DNA of 64,000 nucleotides from an uncultured Eubacteriales bacterium (GTDB lineage: Bacteria > Bacillota > Clostridia > Oscillospirales > Acutalibacteraceae), in assembly GCA_934486615.1 (NCBI GenBank), contig CAKSQO010000004.1:1-64000 (forward strand). The letters are read 5' to 3'. Positions 7,658 to 15,488 of this stretch are shown here, piece by piece. The position numbers were made by a program, and so were the translations under genes. A model generated the notes under the pieces. That model saw only the letters and a list, made by a program, of their open reading frames with translations, did no database searches and had not been told where the DNA came from. Position 1 is the first letter of the stretch. Every line of letters starts with the position of its first letter.

Positions 7658-7721
7658 CAAATTGAGAATTTCACTTGACAAATTGAGAATTTCGGATATA
7701 ATATGAGAACAGTTCTCATAT
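7658..7721 (+). promoter_or_regulatory. promoter and operator of the Fur-family/zinc operon
   Basis: TTGACA (7675-7680), 16-bp spacer, TATAAT (7697-7702). A perfect 21-bp palindrome (10-1-10; core ATGAGAAC/GTTCTCAT) at 7701-7721 overlaps the -10 end. Two direct copies of CAAATTGAGAATTTC start at 7658 and 7679, exactly 21 bp apart, flanking and covering the -35. All three share a GAGAA core. This layout fits autorepression by the Fur-family protein encoded directly downstream. That this protein is the binder is inference. Confidence 0.75.
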
Positions 7722-7734
7722 TAGGAGTAATATT

Positions 7735-8154
7735 ATGAACGAAGCGAGAAACGAATACAACACTAAGCAGCGTCAGGCGCTGCTCGATTTTTTTAAGGCG
7801 CACCGCGAGGGGCAGTTCACGGTCGCGCAGATTGCGGACGCGGTCTGCGCCGAGCACGACATCGGAAAGAGCACGGTCTATCGTCTTGTTGCGAAGATGC
7901 ACTCCGAGGGGCTGCTGACGCGCGCCGGCGACGACTGCTCGCATGCGGCCAAGTATGGCTACGTCGACGTCGAGCACGGCTGCGACGAGCACTTTCATCT
8001 GCGCTGCTCGATGTGCGGCCGAGTGGTGCATATCGAGGACAAAACGACCGAAAACGCGATACTCTCCGTGCTCGGCAACAATAACTTCACGCTCGACGAG
8101 GGTGCGACGGTCGTTGTGGGCAAATGCAAGGACTGCGGCAAGGTGACAAAATGA
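7735..8154 (+). CDS. Fur-family metal-responsive repressor (probably Zur-type)
   Basis: This 139-residue repressor probably senses zinc and shuts off the uptake genes behind it. The N-terminal winged helix spans about 1-80 (KQRQALLDFFKAH; GKSTVYRLVAKM). The dimerization/metal domain contains HFHLRCSMCGRVVH and ends with CKDCGK, giving two CxxC pairs for structural zinc. AGGAG lies upstream of the ATG. Its stop overlaps the substrate-binding protein start (ATGA), so regulator and transporter are translated together. The zinc assignment comes from the znuABC-type neighbours; PerR- or Fur-type sensing cannot be excluded from the sequence alone. Confidence 0.88.
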   Translation: MNEARNEYNTKQRQALLDFFKAHREGQFTVAQIADAVCAEHDIGKSTVYRLVAKMHSEGLLTRAGDDCSHAAKYGYVDVEHGCDEHFHLRCSMCGRVVHIEDKTTENAILSVLGNNNFTLDEGATVVVGKCKDCGKVTK

Positions 8155-9095
8155 AAATCAAACGAATTTTAAGGCGCTTGGCGGCCGTCTTTATCGCCTT
8201 TGCTCTGCCGCTGTGCGCGAGCTGTACCGCTCCTGCAAAGGACAGCGCTCGCCTCAGCATAGTCTGCACTATATACCCGCAGTACGCCTTTGCAAGCGAG
8301 ATCGCAGGCGGACTTGCGGACGTTAAGATGCTGCTCTCCCCCGGGGCAGAGGCGCACGGCTTCGAGCCGACGGTGCGCGACCTGAGCGAAATCTTTTCAA
8401 GCGACCTGTTTATCTACTGCTCGGGCGAAAGCGAGGAGTGGGTCGAAAGCAGCATGCCCGACATCAAAAATAGCCGCACCACCGTGCTCGACATTCGCGA
8501 CGGTCTTGAGCTTATCAGCACCGACGGCGAGCATGACGAGCACGACGGTCACGACCATCACCACGACGGCTTTGACGAGCACGTCTGGACTTCACCCAAG
8601 AACGCCGCCGAAATATGCGGCAATATCCTTAAAGCGATGTGCGCAGCCGACCCCGACAATACGGCCGCCTACCGCAAAAATGCGGATAAAATTAAAGCGC
8701 GGCTTGCCGCTTCGGACGCTCGGCTGACCGCTCTGGCGGAAAAAGCGGAGAACAAGGTACTCATCTTCGCCGACCGCTTCCCGTTTGCGTACCTCGCGCA
8801 CGACTACGGCTTTGAGCACTTCGCGGCGTTTAACGGCTGCTCATCGAGCACCGAGATCTCGGTCGCGGTGGTCAGCCGCCTTTGCGAAAATGTGCGGGAA
8901 AATGCGGCAAAAAACGTGTTCTACACCGAAACGTCCGACGGCAGGATAGCGCAGACGGTCGCAAACTCCACCGGTGCAAAGCCTGTCAGGCTGCACTCAC
9001 AGCACAATCTTTCAAAATCCGAGTTTAAAGAAGGGCTGACCTTCTGCGACATAATGGACGAAAACGTAACGATCCTTGAGGAGGCCTTTCTTTAA
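8151..9095 (+). CDS. znuA: zinc ABC transporter substrate-binding lipoprotein
   Basis: This 314-residue extracellular lipoprotein captures metal for the ABC importer encoded next. The start at 8151 is chosen because ATGA overlaps the repressor stop. A lipoprotein signal ends in a lipobox, LCASC (Cys about 24). The cluster A-I fold shows PQYAFASEIAGG, HGFEPTVRDLSEI and DEHVWTSPKNA. A His/Asp-rich loop (HDEHDGHDHHHDGFDEH, about residues 125-142) lies before the conserved HVW motif and is typical of zinc-specific ZnuA/AdcA proteins. It is the second gene of a four-gene operon. Manganese specificity is less likely because of the His-rich loop. Confidence 0.9.
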   Translation: MKIKRILRRLAAVFIAFALPLCASCTAPAKDSARLSIVCTIYPQYAFASEIAGGLADVKMLLSPGAEAHGFEPTVRDLSEIFSSDLFIYCSGESEEWVESSMPDIKNSRTTVLDIRDGLELISTDGEHDEHDGHDHHHDGFDEHVWTSPKNAAEICGNILKAMCAADPDNTAAYRKNADKIKARLAASDARLTALAEKAENKVLIFADRFPFAYLAHDYGFEHFAAFNGCSSSTEISVAVVSRLCENVRENAAKNVFYTETSDGRIAQTVANSTGAKPVRLHSQHNLSKSEFKEGLTFCDIMDENVTILEEAFL

Positions 9096-9802
9096 TGGCT
9101 ATTTTAACTTGCAAAAATCTGTCCGTCTCATATTCGGGCGCGACGGTCATAAGCGGGCTTGATCTGAGCGTGAACGCAGGCGAGTATATGTGTATCGTCG
9201 GCGAAAACGGCACAGGCAAAAGCTCGCTTGTAAAGGCGCTGCTGGGGCTTATCAAGCACAGCGGCGAGATCACACTCGGCGATGGGCTAAAGCGCACCGA
9301 CATCGGCTATCTGCCGCAGCAGACGGACGTTCAGCGCGACTTCCCCGCGGGCGTGTGGGAGGTTGTGCTCTCGGGTCGGCTCAACAAGCTCGGGCGGCGT
9401 CCGTTTTACTCCGCAGCCGACAAAAAGGCAGCCGACGAGGCGCTTGAAAAGCTCTCCGCGCAGCAGCTGAAGGGGCGCAGCTACCGCGAGCTTTCGGGCG
9501 GTCAGCAGCAGCGCGTGCTGCTTGCGAGGGCGCTTTGCGCGACGAACAGGCTGCTACTGCTCGACGAGCCGACGGCAGGGCTTGATCCGAAGGTATCTGA
9601 GGAAATGTACGAGCTGATAAATAAGCTGAACAAAAAAGAAAAGGCGGCGATAATCATGGTCACGCATGACCTTGCAAACGCCGTCAGGTATGCTGATAAG
9701 CTGCTTGTGCTCTCACACAATTCGCACGAGATTTGCACGCCGGAGAAGTTTATCCGCGAGTATTCGAAAAAGCTCAGCCGAAAGGACGGCGCACAGAAAT
9801 GA
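9095..9802 (+). CDS. znuC: zinc ABC transporter ATP-binding protein
   Basis: This 235-residue cytoplasmic ATPase drives import. The Walker A is GENGTGKSSL (about 33-42), the Q-loop is in GYLPQQ, the ABC signature is LSGGQQQRVLLARAL, the Walker B is LLLLDEPTAGLD, and the switch His is in MVTHDL. The start overlaps the preceding stop by one base (TAATG). The stop overlaps the permease start (ATGA), so stoichiometric translation is likely. Confidence 0.93.
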   Translation: MAILTCKNLSVSYSGATVISGLDLSVNAGEYMCIVGENGTGKSSLVKALLGLIKHSGEITLGDGLKRTDIGYLPQQTDVQRDFPAGVWEVVLSGRLNKLGRRPFYSAADKKAADEALEKLSAQQLKGRSYRELSGGQQQRVLLARALCATNRLLLLDEPTAGLDPKVSEEMYELINKLNKKEKAAIIMVTHDLANAVRYADKLLVLSHNSHEICTPEKFIREYSKKLSRKDGAQK

Positions 9803-10692
9803 AGTATATTTTTGACACGCTTTCAATGTATTTCAGCGATCCCGTCCTCTCGGGCGTGCTGATAAGGGCGCTCGTCGTCGGCGTACCTATCGCGCTGTGT
9901 GCGGCGCTGCTGGGCGTTACGCTCGTTCTCAAGCGCTACTCGATGATAGGCGACGGGCTGTCGCACGTCGGCTTCGGAGCGCTCGCAGTCGCAACGGCAC
10001 TCGGCCTCGGCGGCGAGGCGGGGGTTTACAGCACCTCCACCCTGCTTATCTCGCTGCCGATAGTTATAATCGCCGCATTTCTTATGCTGCGGCTGTCACA
10101 AAGCTCCGAGATAAAGGGCGATGCGGTCATCGCGCTCGTCTCCACGGGTGCAATCGCGGTCGGCTACATCATCTTCTCATTAAGCGGAAACGGCGCGGCG
10201 GCGGACGTGTGCAGTTCACTTTTCGGCAAAAGCTCCGTCATCTCGATCGATGACATCGCTGTGCCTATCTCGCTTGCGCTGTCGGTCGCTGTCATAGCGC
10301 TTTATGTTTTCAGCTACACGCGGATTTTTTCGGTGACCTTTGACGAGTCGTTCTCAAAAGCGACAGGTGTGCGCGTGAACACCTACAACACACTGCTGGC
10401 AGTGCTGACGGCCGTTACCATCGTTATGGGGATGCAGCTTATCGGCGCGGTGATGATCTCGGGAATGATCGTGTTCCCCACCCTCAGCGCGATGCGCGTC
10501 GCGTCAAGCTTCAAGCGCGTGGTGATACTTTCGGCTGTAATCTCGGTTTTGAGCTATATCGTCGGCTTTTTCATTGCCGCGGTATACGGGCTTCCGACCG
10601 GGCCGAGCGTTATCTGTGTCAACATAGCGGTGTTTATCGTCGCTTCTGTAATCTCGCTCATTTCCGGGCATAAAAACAGCACGGCGAACTGA
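9799..10692 (+). CDS. znuB: zinc ABC transporter permease
   Basis: This 297-residue membrane protein is of the ABC-3 (ZnuB/MntB) family with about eight or nine hydrophobic segments. The typical MIGDGLSHVGFGALAVATALG stretch is at about residues 47-67 and a conserved GAVMISGMIVFPTL is near 220. The start at 9799 is set by the ATGA overlap with the ATPase stop; a longer in-frame opening at 9733 lies inside znuC. It closes the operon and is followed by a bidirectional terminator. Confidence 0.9.
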   Translation: MKYIFDTLSMYFSDPVLSGVLIRALVVGVPIALCAALLGVTLVLKRYSMIGDGLSHVGFGALAVATALGLGGEAGVYSTSTLLISLPIVIIAAFLMLRLSQSSEIKGDAVIALVSTGAIAVGYIIFSLSGNGAAADVCSSLFGKSSVISIDDIAVPISLALSVAVIALYVFSYTRIFSVTFDESFSKATGVRVNTYNTLLAVLTAVTIVMGMQLIGAVMISGMIVFPTLSAMRVASSFKRVVILSAVISVLSYIVGFFIAAVYGLPTGPSVICVNIAVFIVASVISLISGHKNSTAN

Positions 10693-10718
10693 ATAAGTTC
10701 ACCGCGCTGTTTTGTAAA
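10673..10718. terminator. bidirectional terminator between znuB and radC
   Basis: A stem of AAAACAGC plus GGCGAACT pairs with AGTTCACC plus GCTGTTTT, with A and T tracts on both sides. It lies between convergent genes. Confidence 0.8.
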
Positions 10719-10720
10719 AG

Positions 10721-11434
10721 TCAATCGACATTGAGTATGCTGTTGTAAGCGCCTGTATCAAGCATTGACAAGTGGTACAGATTGGTTATAATTATATGGT
10801 CAACAAGGTTGATACTCAGCAGATTGAGCGCGTCCTTGAGCATTCGCGTCGTGTTGATGTCGGCCGCCGACACCTTCAGACTGTTGCTCGGGTGATTGTG
10901 CATTGCAACCACGCTGACAGCCTTGGCTCTTACGGCGACCTCAACGGCCTTTCGGATATTGACGTCGGTCATATTCGCAATGCCGCGCGAAATCTCGGCG
11001 AATTTGAGCAGATGGCACTCGCTGTCAAGGCACATTATCGAAAACATCTCGACATCGAGGTGCTTGTACCTCGGCTTTGCGTACTCGACGATGGAGTCGG
11101 AGTTGTTGAACTTCATTCCGGGGTCGGCCTTGAGCATATCGTAATAGCGGTTTACCTGATTGAACAGCATGATAAGCGAAGCCGCGTTCTTTCCGACGCC
11201 CGGCACGGTGACCAGCTCGTCGTAGCCTGCCTCAAGCACCTTATCGAATGAGCCGAAGCGCGCGATGAGCGCATGCGCAAGCTCGTTTGTATCTTTATAC
11301 GGTATTCCGTAAAACAGCATAAGTTCGAGTACGTTGTGCGGTTCAAAAGTGGACAGTCCGTCGCGGATAAATCTGTCTCTTAATCGATCTCTGTGTCCTG
11401 CGTGCAAATCTTTACTTGCCAATTTTAATAACAC
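10721..11434 (-). CDS. radC: RadC-family JAB domain protein
   Basis: This protein of about 237 residues belongs to a family historically linked to DNA repair, though its real activity is unsettled. A helix-hairpin-helix unit lies at about 65-90 (VPGVGKNAASLIM). The JAB/MPN metalloprotease-like domain spans about 110-235, with the metal motif MHNHPSNSLKVSAAD. GTG at 11434 and TTG at 11422 are both possible starts; GTGGAG lies better placed for the TTG. It is monocistronic and convergent with the zinc operon. Confidence 0.88.
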   Translation of the reverse strand: MLLKLASKDLHAGHRDRLRDRFIRDGLSTFEPHNVLELMLFYGIPYKDTNELAHALIARFGSFDKVLEAGYDELVTVPGVGKNAASLIMLFNQVNRYYDMLKADPGMKFNNSDSIVEYAKPRYKHLDVEMFSIMCLDSECHLLKFAEISRGIANMTDVNIRKAVEVAVRAKAVSVVAMHNHPSNSLKVSAADINTTRMLKDALNLLSINLVDHIIITNLYHLSMLDTGAYNSILNVD

Positions 11435-11469
11435 TCCACTTGATGTTAAGAAGAATTCTAAAATAAGTA

Positions 11470-11498
11470 TTGAATCTTATCAGCTTTTTTCATATTAT
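11470..11498 (+). promoter_or_regulatory. promoter of the RluA-family gene
   Basis: TTGAAT, 17-bp spacer, TATTAT; 52 bp ahead of the start codon. Confidence 0.6.
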
Positions 11499-11550
11499 AC
11501 AATAAAGCGAAGCAATATTAAAGAGCAAATTGTAAACAAACGGTGAATTT

Positions 11551-12525
11551 ATGAAAGAAATTGTAGTAAAAAAGAACGATTCAGGTCAAAGACTCGACAG
11601 ATTTCTTACAAAATCGTTCGGCAGCCTGCCTCAGGCGCTTATGTACAAATATATCCGCACCAAGCGGATAAAGCTCAACGGCAAACGAGCCGAGATCTCA
11701 ACTCGGCTCAACGAGGGCGATCTGCTTCAGCTTTATATAAACGACGATCTGCTCGCTCCCGCAAAGCCGAAGTACGACTTTCTCTCGGCACCCGTCAGGC
11801 TCGACATTATTTATGAGGACGAAAATATTCTGCTTGTCAACAAGCCCGAGGGGCTGGTCGTCCACCCCGACAAGGTCGAGTACCGCGACACGCTGATAAT
11901 GCGCATACAGCACTATCTTTACGACAAGGGCGAGTTCAAGCCCGATGATGAGGCATCGTTCAAGCCGGCGCTCGTCAACCGCATCGACCGCAACACGGGC
12001 GGCATCGTCATCGCGGCCAAGACGGCCGAAGCGCTGCGCGTGCTCAACGAAAAGCTGAAAAATCGCGAGCTCGACAAATACTACCTCTGCATCGTCCACG
12101 GCGTGCCCAAACGCAAGCACGACATTCTCGTCGGTCAGCTCGAAAAAGACGGCGACACGAACACCGTCGCCGTATCGAACCGCCGCACCGAAAGTTCGCG
12201 CACGATACGCACCGAGTACACGGTCATCGCTTCGGCGGGCGGATACTCGCTTGTCAAAATCAAGCTGCTGACAGGCCGTACGCACCAAATCCGCGCACAT
12301 ATGGCGTCGATCGGACACCCGCTGCTCGGCGACGGCAAGTACGGCGTCAACAAGGCCGACCGCAAGCGCGGCTTCGAGCATCAGGCGCTGTGGTCGTACA
12401 GGCTGAAATTCGCGTTTGACAGCAACGCGGGAGCGCTCGAGTATCTCAACGGCCGCGAGTTCACGGTTAAAAGAATCTGGTTTGTCGAGGAGCTGTTCCC
12501 GAGCGTCGACATAAGCTCACTGTAA
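11551..12525 (+). CDS. RluA-family 23S rRNA pseudouridine synthase (with S4 domain)
   Basis: This 324-residue enzyme converts uridine to pseudouridine in structured RNA, most likely 23S rRNA. An S4 RNA-binding domain lies at about 14-75 (GQRLDRFLTKSFG; RIKLNGKRAEISTRLNEGD). The catalytic domain at about 85-300 contains LVNRIDRNTGGIVIAAK, with the catalytic aspartate, and LTGRTHQIRAHMASIGHPLLGD. It is one of two RluA-family genes in the window; the other is at 37594. The exact target position cannot be read from sequence; RluC/RluD-type is likely. Confidence 0.9.
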   Translation: MKEIVVKKNDSGQRLDRFLTKSFGSLPQALMYKYIRTKRIKLNGKRAEISTRLNEGDLLQLYINDDLLAPAKPKYDFLSAPVRLDIIYEDENILLVNKPEGLVVHPDKVEYRDTLIMRIQHYLYDKGEFKPDDEASFKPALVNRIDRNTGGIVIAAKTAEALRVLNEKLKNRELDKYYLCIVHGVPKRKHDILVGQLEKDGDTNTVAVSNRRTESSRTIRTEYTVIASAGGYSLVKIKLLTGRTHQIRAHMASIGHPLLGDGKYGVNKADRKRGFEHQALWSYRLKFAFDSNAGALEYLNGREFTVKRIWFVEELFPSVDISSL

Positions 12526-12529
12526 AAAA

Positions 12530-12568
12530 AAAAACAAGCAGCAGGCATTTCACCCGCTGCTTGTTTTT
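12530..12568. terminator. bidirectional terminator
   Basis: An AAAACAAGCAGC stem pairs with GCTGCTTGTTTT, with A and T tracts on either side, between the convergent pseudouridine synthase and lactate dehydrogenase genes. Confidence 0.9.
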
Positions 12569-13532
12569 ATGCCATAATCGGCTTGACCGCTTCAATCGAG
12601 CGGTAGTTTTCCTCGAGTATGCGCCCCGACTCGGTCAGCTTTGCAAGCTCGTCAGTCGTAAGACTCAGCGGCAGCACACGCTTTATTCCGTCTCGGCCGA
12701 CCACGCTCGGCACACCGATGTAAACGCCGTTTAAGCCGTACTCCCCCTTCATGCACGCCGACACGGTCAGTATGCTGCTTTCATCGGCGAAAATCGCCTT
12801 GACTATCCTTGCCAGCGCCATTCCGATGCCGTAATAGGTCGCCTTTTTCGCCTTGATGATGACGTAGGCCGCGTTGCGCACGTCGTCCTCAATCTCCTGA
12901 AGGTCGTTAAGCGCGCACAGGCGCGACCTGATACACATTTCCGTTACCGGCACAGTCGAGACGAGCGCCTGCGACCACGCGACGAACTCGCTGTCGCCGT
13001 GCTCGCCGATGACGTAGGCGTGGACGTTGCGCGGGTCGATGCTGAAATAATCGCCGATAAGATAACGCAGCCGCGCTGTGTCGAGCGTCGTCCCGCTGCC
13101 TATGACGTGTGCGCCGTCGAAGCCGGACAGCTCCTTTACAAGGCGCGTCATGATGTCGACGGGGTTGGTCGCCACAAGGAACAGCCCTGAGAATCCGCTT
13201 TCGAGCACGCTCACGACCACCTGTGAGATTATCGCGGCATTTTTGTTGAGCAGCTCAAGGCGCGTTTCTCCTGGCTTCTGATTTGCGCCCGCCGTGATTA
13301 CCGCAATGTCTGCGTCGGAACAGTCACCGTACACTCCAGCGTAGATTTTTATGCGCGACTGGGCGAACGCCATTCCGTGATTTAGGTCCATTGCCTCGCC
13401 CTCAGCACGCTGCGCATCGATGTCGATGAGCACAAGCTCATCGCAGAGATTTTGGTTTATTATGGCAAATGCAAAGCTCATTCCGACCAGTCCCGTCCCG
13501 ATGAGCGCGACCTTACGGTTGTCTTTTTTCAA
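12567..13532 (-). CDS. ldh: L-lactate dehydrogenase
   Basis: This 321-residue NAD-dependent enzyme reduces pyruvate to L-lactate, regenerating NAD during fermentation. The Rossmann motif is ALIGTGLVGMS. The substrate loop GANQKPGETRLELL carries Gln, which marks lactate rather than malate dehydrogenases, and the catalytic His is in GEHGDSE. A TTG start at 13532 is preferred because GGGAGTGAT lies 5 bp upstream; the in-frame ATG at 13571 has no ribosome site. It is monocistronic. The fructose-bisphosphate effect known for this family cannot be judged here. Confidence 0.92.
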   Translation of the reverse strand: MKKDNRKVALIGTGLVGMSFAFAIINQNLCDELVLIDIDAQRAEGEAMDLNHGMAFAQSRIKIYAGVYGDCSDADIAVITAGANQKPGETRLELLNKNAAIISQVVVSVLESGFSGLFLVATNPVDIMTRLVKELSGFDGAHVIGSGTTLDTARLRYLIGDYFSIDPRNVHAYVIGEHGDSEFVAWSQALVSTVPVTEMCIRSRLCALNDLQEIEDDVRNAAYVIIKAKKATYYGIGMALARIVKAIFADESSILTVSACMKGEYGLNGVYIGVPSVVGRDGIKRVLPLSLTTDELAKLTESGRILEENYRSIEAVKPIMA

Positions 13533-13622
13533 AATTATCACTCCCGTAAAAGTTTTGCCCACCACCCGCATAATGATACACTCGTTTTGAGAGGATTTTT
13601 TGAAAAATCAGGATTTTAATTA

Positions 13623-13650
13623 TTGACAACGGCGCATTTTATGTTATAAT
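13623..13650 (+). promoter_or_regulatory. promoter of tRNA-Met/tRNA-Trp
   Basis: TTGACA, 16-bp spacer, TATAAT; 30 bp before tRNA-Met. Confidence 0.88.
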
Positions 13651-13680
13651 AATCACGTTGCACATTCCGTCGCTTCAGAC

Positions 13681-13757
13681 GGGCCATTAGCTCAGTTGGT
13701 TAGAGCAACCGGCTCATAACCGGTCGGTCCGGGGTTCGAGTCCCTGATGGCCCACCA
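13681..13757 (+). tRNA. tRNA-Met (CAT), elongator type
   Basis: A 77-nt cloverleaf with encoded CCA. The acceptor GGGCCAT pairs perfectly with ATGGCCC; loop CTCATAA gives anticodon CAT. The full first pair separates it from the initiator at 15211. A lysidine-modified tRNA-Ile cannot be formally excluded. Confidence 0.9.
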
Positions 13758-13764
13758 TTTTAAT

Positions 13765-13840
13765 AGGGGCATAGCTCAGTTGGTAGAGCAGCGGTCTCCA
13801 AAACCGCGTGCCGAGGGTTCGAATCCTTCTGCCCCTGCCA
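13765..13840 (+). tRNA. tRNA-Trp (CCA)
   Basis: A 76-nt cloverleaf with encoded CCA end; loop CTCCAAA gives anticodon CCA. It lies 7 bp after tRNA-Met. Its last 20 bases recur twice downstream. Confidence 0.95.
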
Positions 13841-13879
13841 AACAAAAAGAGACATCTTCGCGATGTCTCTTTTTGTTTA
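13841..13879 (+). terminator. terminator of the Met-Trp tRNA transcript
   Basis: A long stem (AACAAAAAGAGACATC and complement) is closed by a TTCG tetraloop and ends in T-rich sequence. Confidence 0.9.
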
Positions 13880-13899
13880 ATCGGAAAATTCGAACACTC

Positions 13900-14006
13900 G
13901 GCACGCGGAGCGTGTCGAGGGGTGCGGGTCTCCGACGGAGACCTCTGCACGAAGTGCAGAAGCACCGACCGAGCCGACAGGCGAGACAATCCTTCTGCCC
14001 CTGCCA
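13900..14006 (+). repeat. tRNA-tail repeat, copy A
   Basis: A 107-bp unit of short hairpins (GGTCTCC/GGAGACC and CTGCAC/GTGCAG, among others) ends in a copy of the tRNA-Trp 3' end (AATCCTTCTGCCCCTGCCA at 13988-14006). Copy B follows 67 bp later. It lies downstream of the real terminator, so it is not a functional tRNA. Confidence 0.85.
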
Positions 14007-14047
14007 AAACGGAAACGGTTACCGAAAGGTGGCCGTTTTTGTTTTGG
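14007..14047 (+). terminator. terminator-like hairpin after copy A
   Basis: An AAAACGG ... CCGTTTTTGTTTT hairpin with a T-rich end follows the copied tRNA tail just as a terminator follows the real tRNA. Confidence 0.5.
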
Positions 14048-14073
14048 CATTGAGTAAAACGATTAGACTCCGA

Positions 14074-14181
14074 GGCACGCGAAGCGTGTCGAGGGGTGCG
14101 GGTCTCCGGCGGAGACCTCTGCACGAAGTGCAGAAGCACCGTCCGAGCCGACAGGCGAGACGAATCCTTCTGCCTCTGCCA
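14074..14181 (+). repeat. tRNA-tail repeat, copy B
   Basis: A 108-bp second copy, differing from copy A at a handful of positions and by one inserted G. It also ends in the tRNA-Trp tail, with one C-to-T change (TGCCTCTGCCA). Confidence 0.85.
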
Positions 14182-14213
14182 CAAAGAGACTGCATTTTTT
14201 GAAAGCATTCATC

Positions 14214-15140
14214 TTATTCCTGCGCATAAATTTGCTTCAAGCTCGCATTAAGTGCAGCTTTATGCTTATATCCTAAGCCTGTCGTCTGCGAAAGATTGTT
14301 AATATACTCTTCCGTTGAATGTGCCGCACGCAGAAGCTTTGCACGCTTTTCGACGTGACCGTTCGAGATATAAAAATTGGTCGTCGCCACCGCAATGTCG
14401 CGCGTAAGCAAAAATTCAAAAACGTCAAACAGCTTTTCGACATTGCGCGTTAAGAACTTGAACGAATCAATTACAAAGCAACTATTATTTTCAGAACCGA
14501 TCAAATACGTCAGAATATCGGTGAGCCGTCTTCCGAGCGCTCGTTCGTAACCGTCGAGCACGTCTTCCAAAGCTGTCGGTATATTATTCAAAGCTCCGCT
14601 TGGCAATATTTCATCAAGACTGAACGGAGCACTGCACCCGACTCTTGGAAAATCCTTAACCTTTGAAGTCATAACTGCAAGCTGCTCAAGCGCCGTCCAC
14701 GAAACAGGGTGTGTAGCTTTGATATGCTCATAAATATCATACGTCGAAAGCTCTGTGATCTGATTACACAGCTGTACAAAATCCTGTTTGGCAAAATAGG
14801 TCACAGCGTCGGAGGTCATGGCTTTGACATCTGCATCTGTAAGCCCGGCAGACAGTCCTGCGGCAGCGAAACCGGCACTCTGCAGCGTTTCAATCGGGCT
14901 GTTGCGAATAGCTGCAACAACAAAAGCGCGCACCTCGGTTTTAGCAGGCGGCTGATAAAAGCTCCCCTCCTCCATGCCGAGCAAAAGCACTGTTTTGCGG
15001 AAGGCAAGGTCGTTCCAATGGCGCAGCAAAGACATGATCTGCATCTCGACAATATTGGCGATATTTGATATAAACGGCTCGCAAACGCCATATTTCCTGA
15101 GTCGCGGAATTAAAACTTTGTTAAGATACTTTTTAACCAT
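14214..15140 (-). CDS. orphan protein of unknown function
   Basis: This protein of about 308 residues is soluble and mostly helical, with no signal, membrane segment or motif I recognise. A basic N-terminus (MVKKYLNKVLIPRLRKYGV) is followed by mixed segments such as NIVEMQIMSLLRHWNDLAF and SENNSCFVIDSFKFLTRNVEKLF. GGTGAAG about 10 bp upstream supports ATG 15140; TTG 15146 is also possible. It is more AT-rich than the neighbouring genes. It stands alone between the tRNA-Trp tail repeats and initiator tRNA, a typical landing site for acquired DNA. Confidence 0.65.
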   Translation of the reverse strand: MVKKYLNKVLIPRLRKYGVCEPFISNIANIVEMQIMSLLRHWNDLAFRKTVLLLGMEEGSFYQPPAKTEVRAFVVAAIRNSPIETLQSAGFAAAGLSAGLTDADVKAMTSDAVTYFAKQDFVQLCNQITELSTYDIYEHIKATHPVSWTALEQLAVMTSKVKDFPRVGCSAPFSLDEILPSGALNNIPTALEDVLDGYERALGRRLTDILTYLIGSENNSCFVIDSFKFLTRNVEKLFDVFEFLLTRDIAVATTNFYISNGHVEKRAKLLRAAHSTEEYINNLSQTTGLGYKHKAALNASLKQIYAQE

Positions 15141-15210
15141 GTCCAATCGCTTCACCGTCCGTTTCAATATATAAAAAAGAGCACTTACAAAATGCAAATG
15201 CTCTTAAATG

Positions 15211-15286
<76 letters not shown>

Positions 15287-15310
15287 ATATTTAAACTTGT
15301 CAGCTTTGTT

Positions 15311-15339
15311 ATTATACTACAGTCGTCATTAAAATGCAA
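15311..15339 (-). promoter_or_regulatory. promoter of initiator tRNA
   Basis: Minus strand: TTGCAT, 17-bp spacer, TATAAT. Confidence 0.75.
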
Positions 15340-15380
15340 GTGTTTTTTTACATTTTTCTTTTAAAGAGTGCAACATGCCC

Positions 15381-15428
15381 AAAAGCACCGCGCTTGATGT
15401 GAGCTGCAAAAAGCGCGGTGCTCCTTTT
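15381..15428 (-). terminator. terminator of proBA
   Basis: AGCACCGCGCTT pairs with AAGCGCGGTGCT. On the minus strand the hairpin ends in a short T-run, about 60 bp after the proA stop. Confidence 0.8.
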
Positions 15429-15488
15429 ATTGCTGATTTCACAATCAGAATCGCGATGTCGGGCGACTTACCTACTGTCGGCGGCGGA

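Noticed and set aside
9733..9798. Longer N-terminus for the zinc permease
   Set aside because: It lies inside znuC and lacks a ribosome site; the ATGA overlap at 9799 is far better.
13980..14181. Extra tRNA-Trp genes
   Set aside because: Only the last about 20 bases of the tRNA are present; no D-arm, anticodon arm or 5' acceptor strand.
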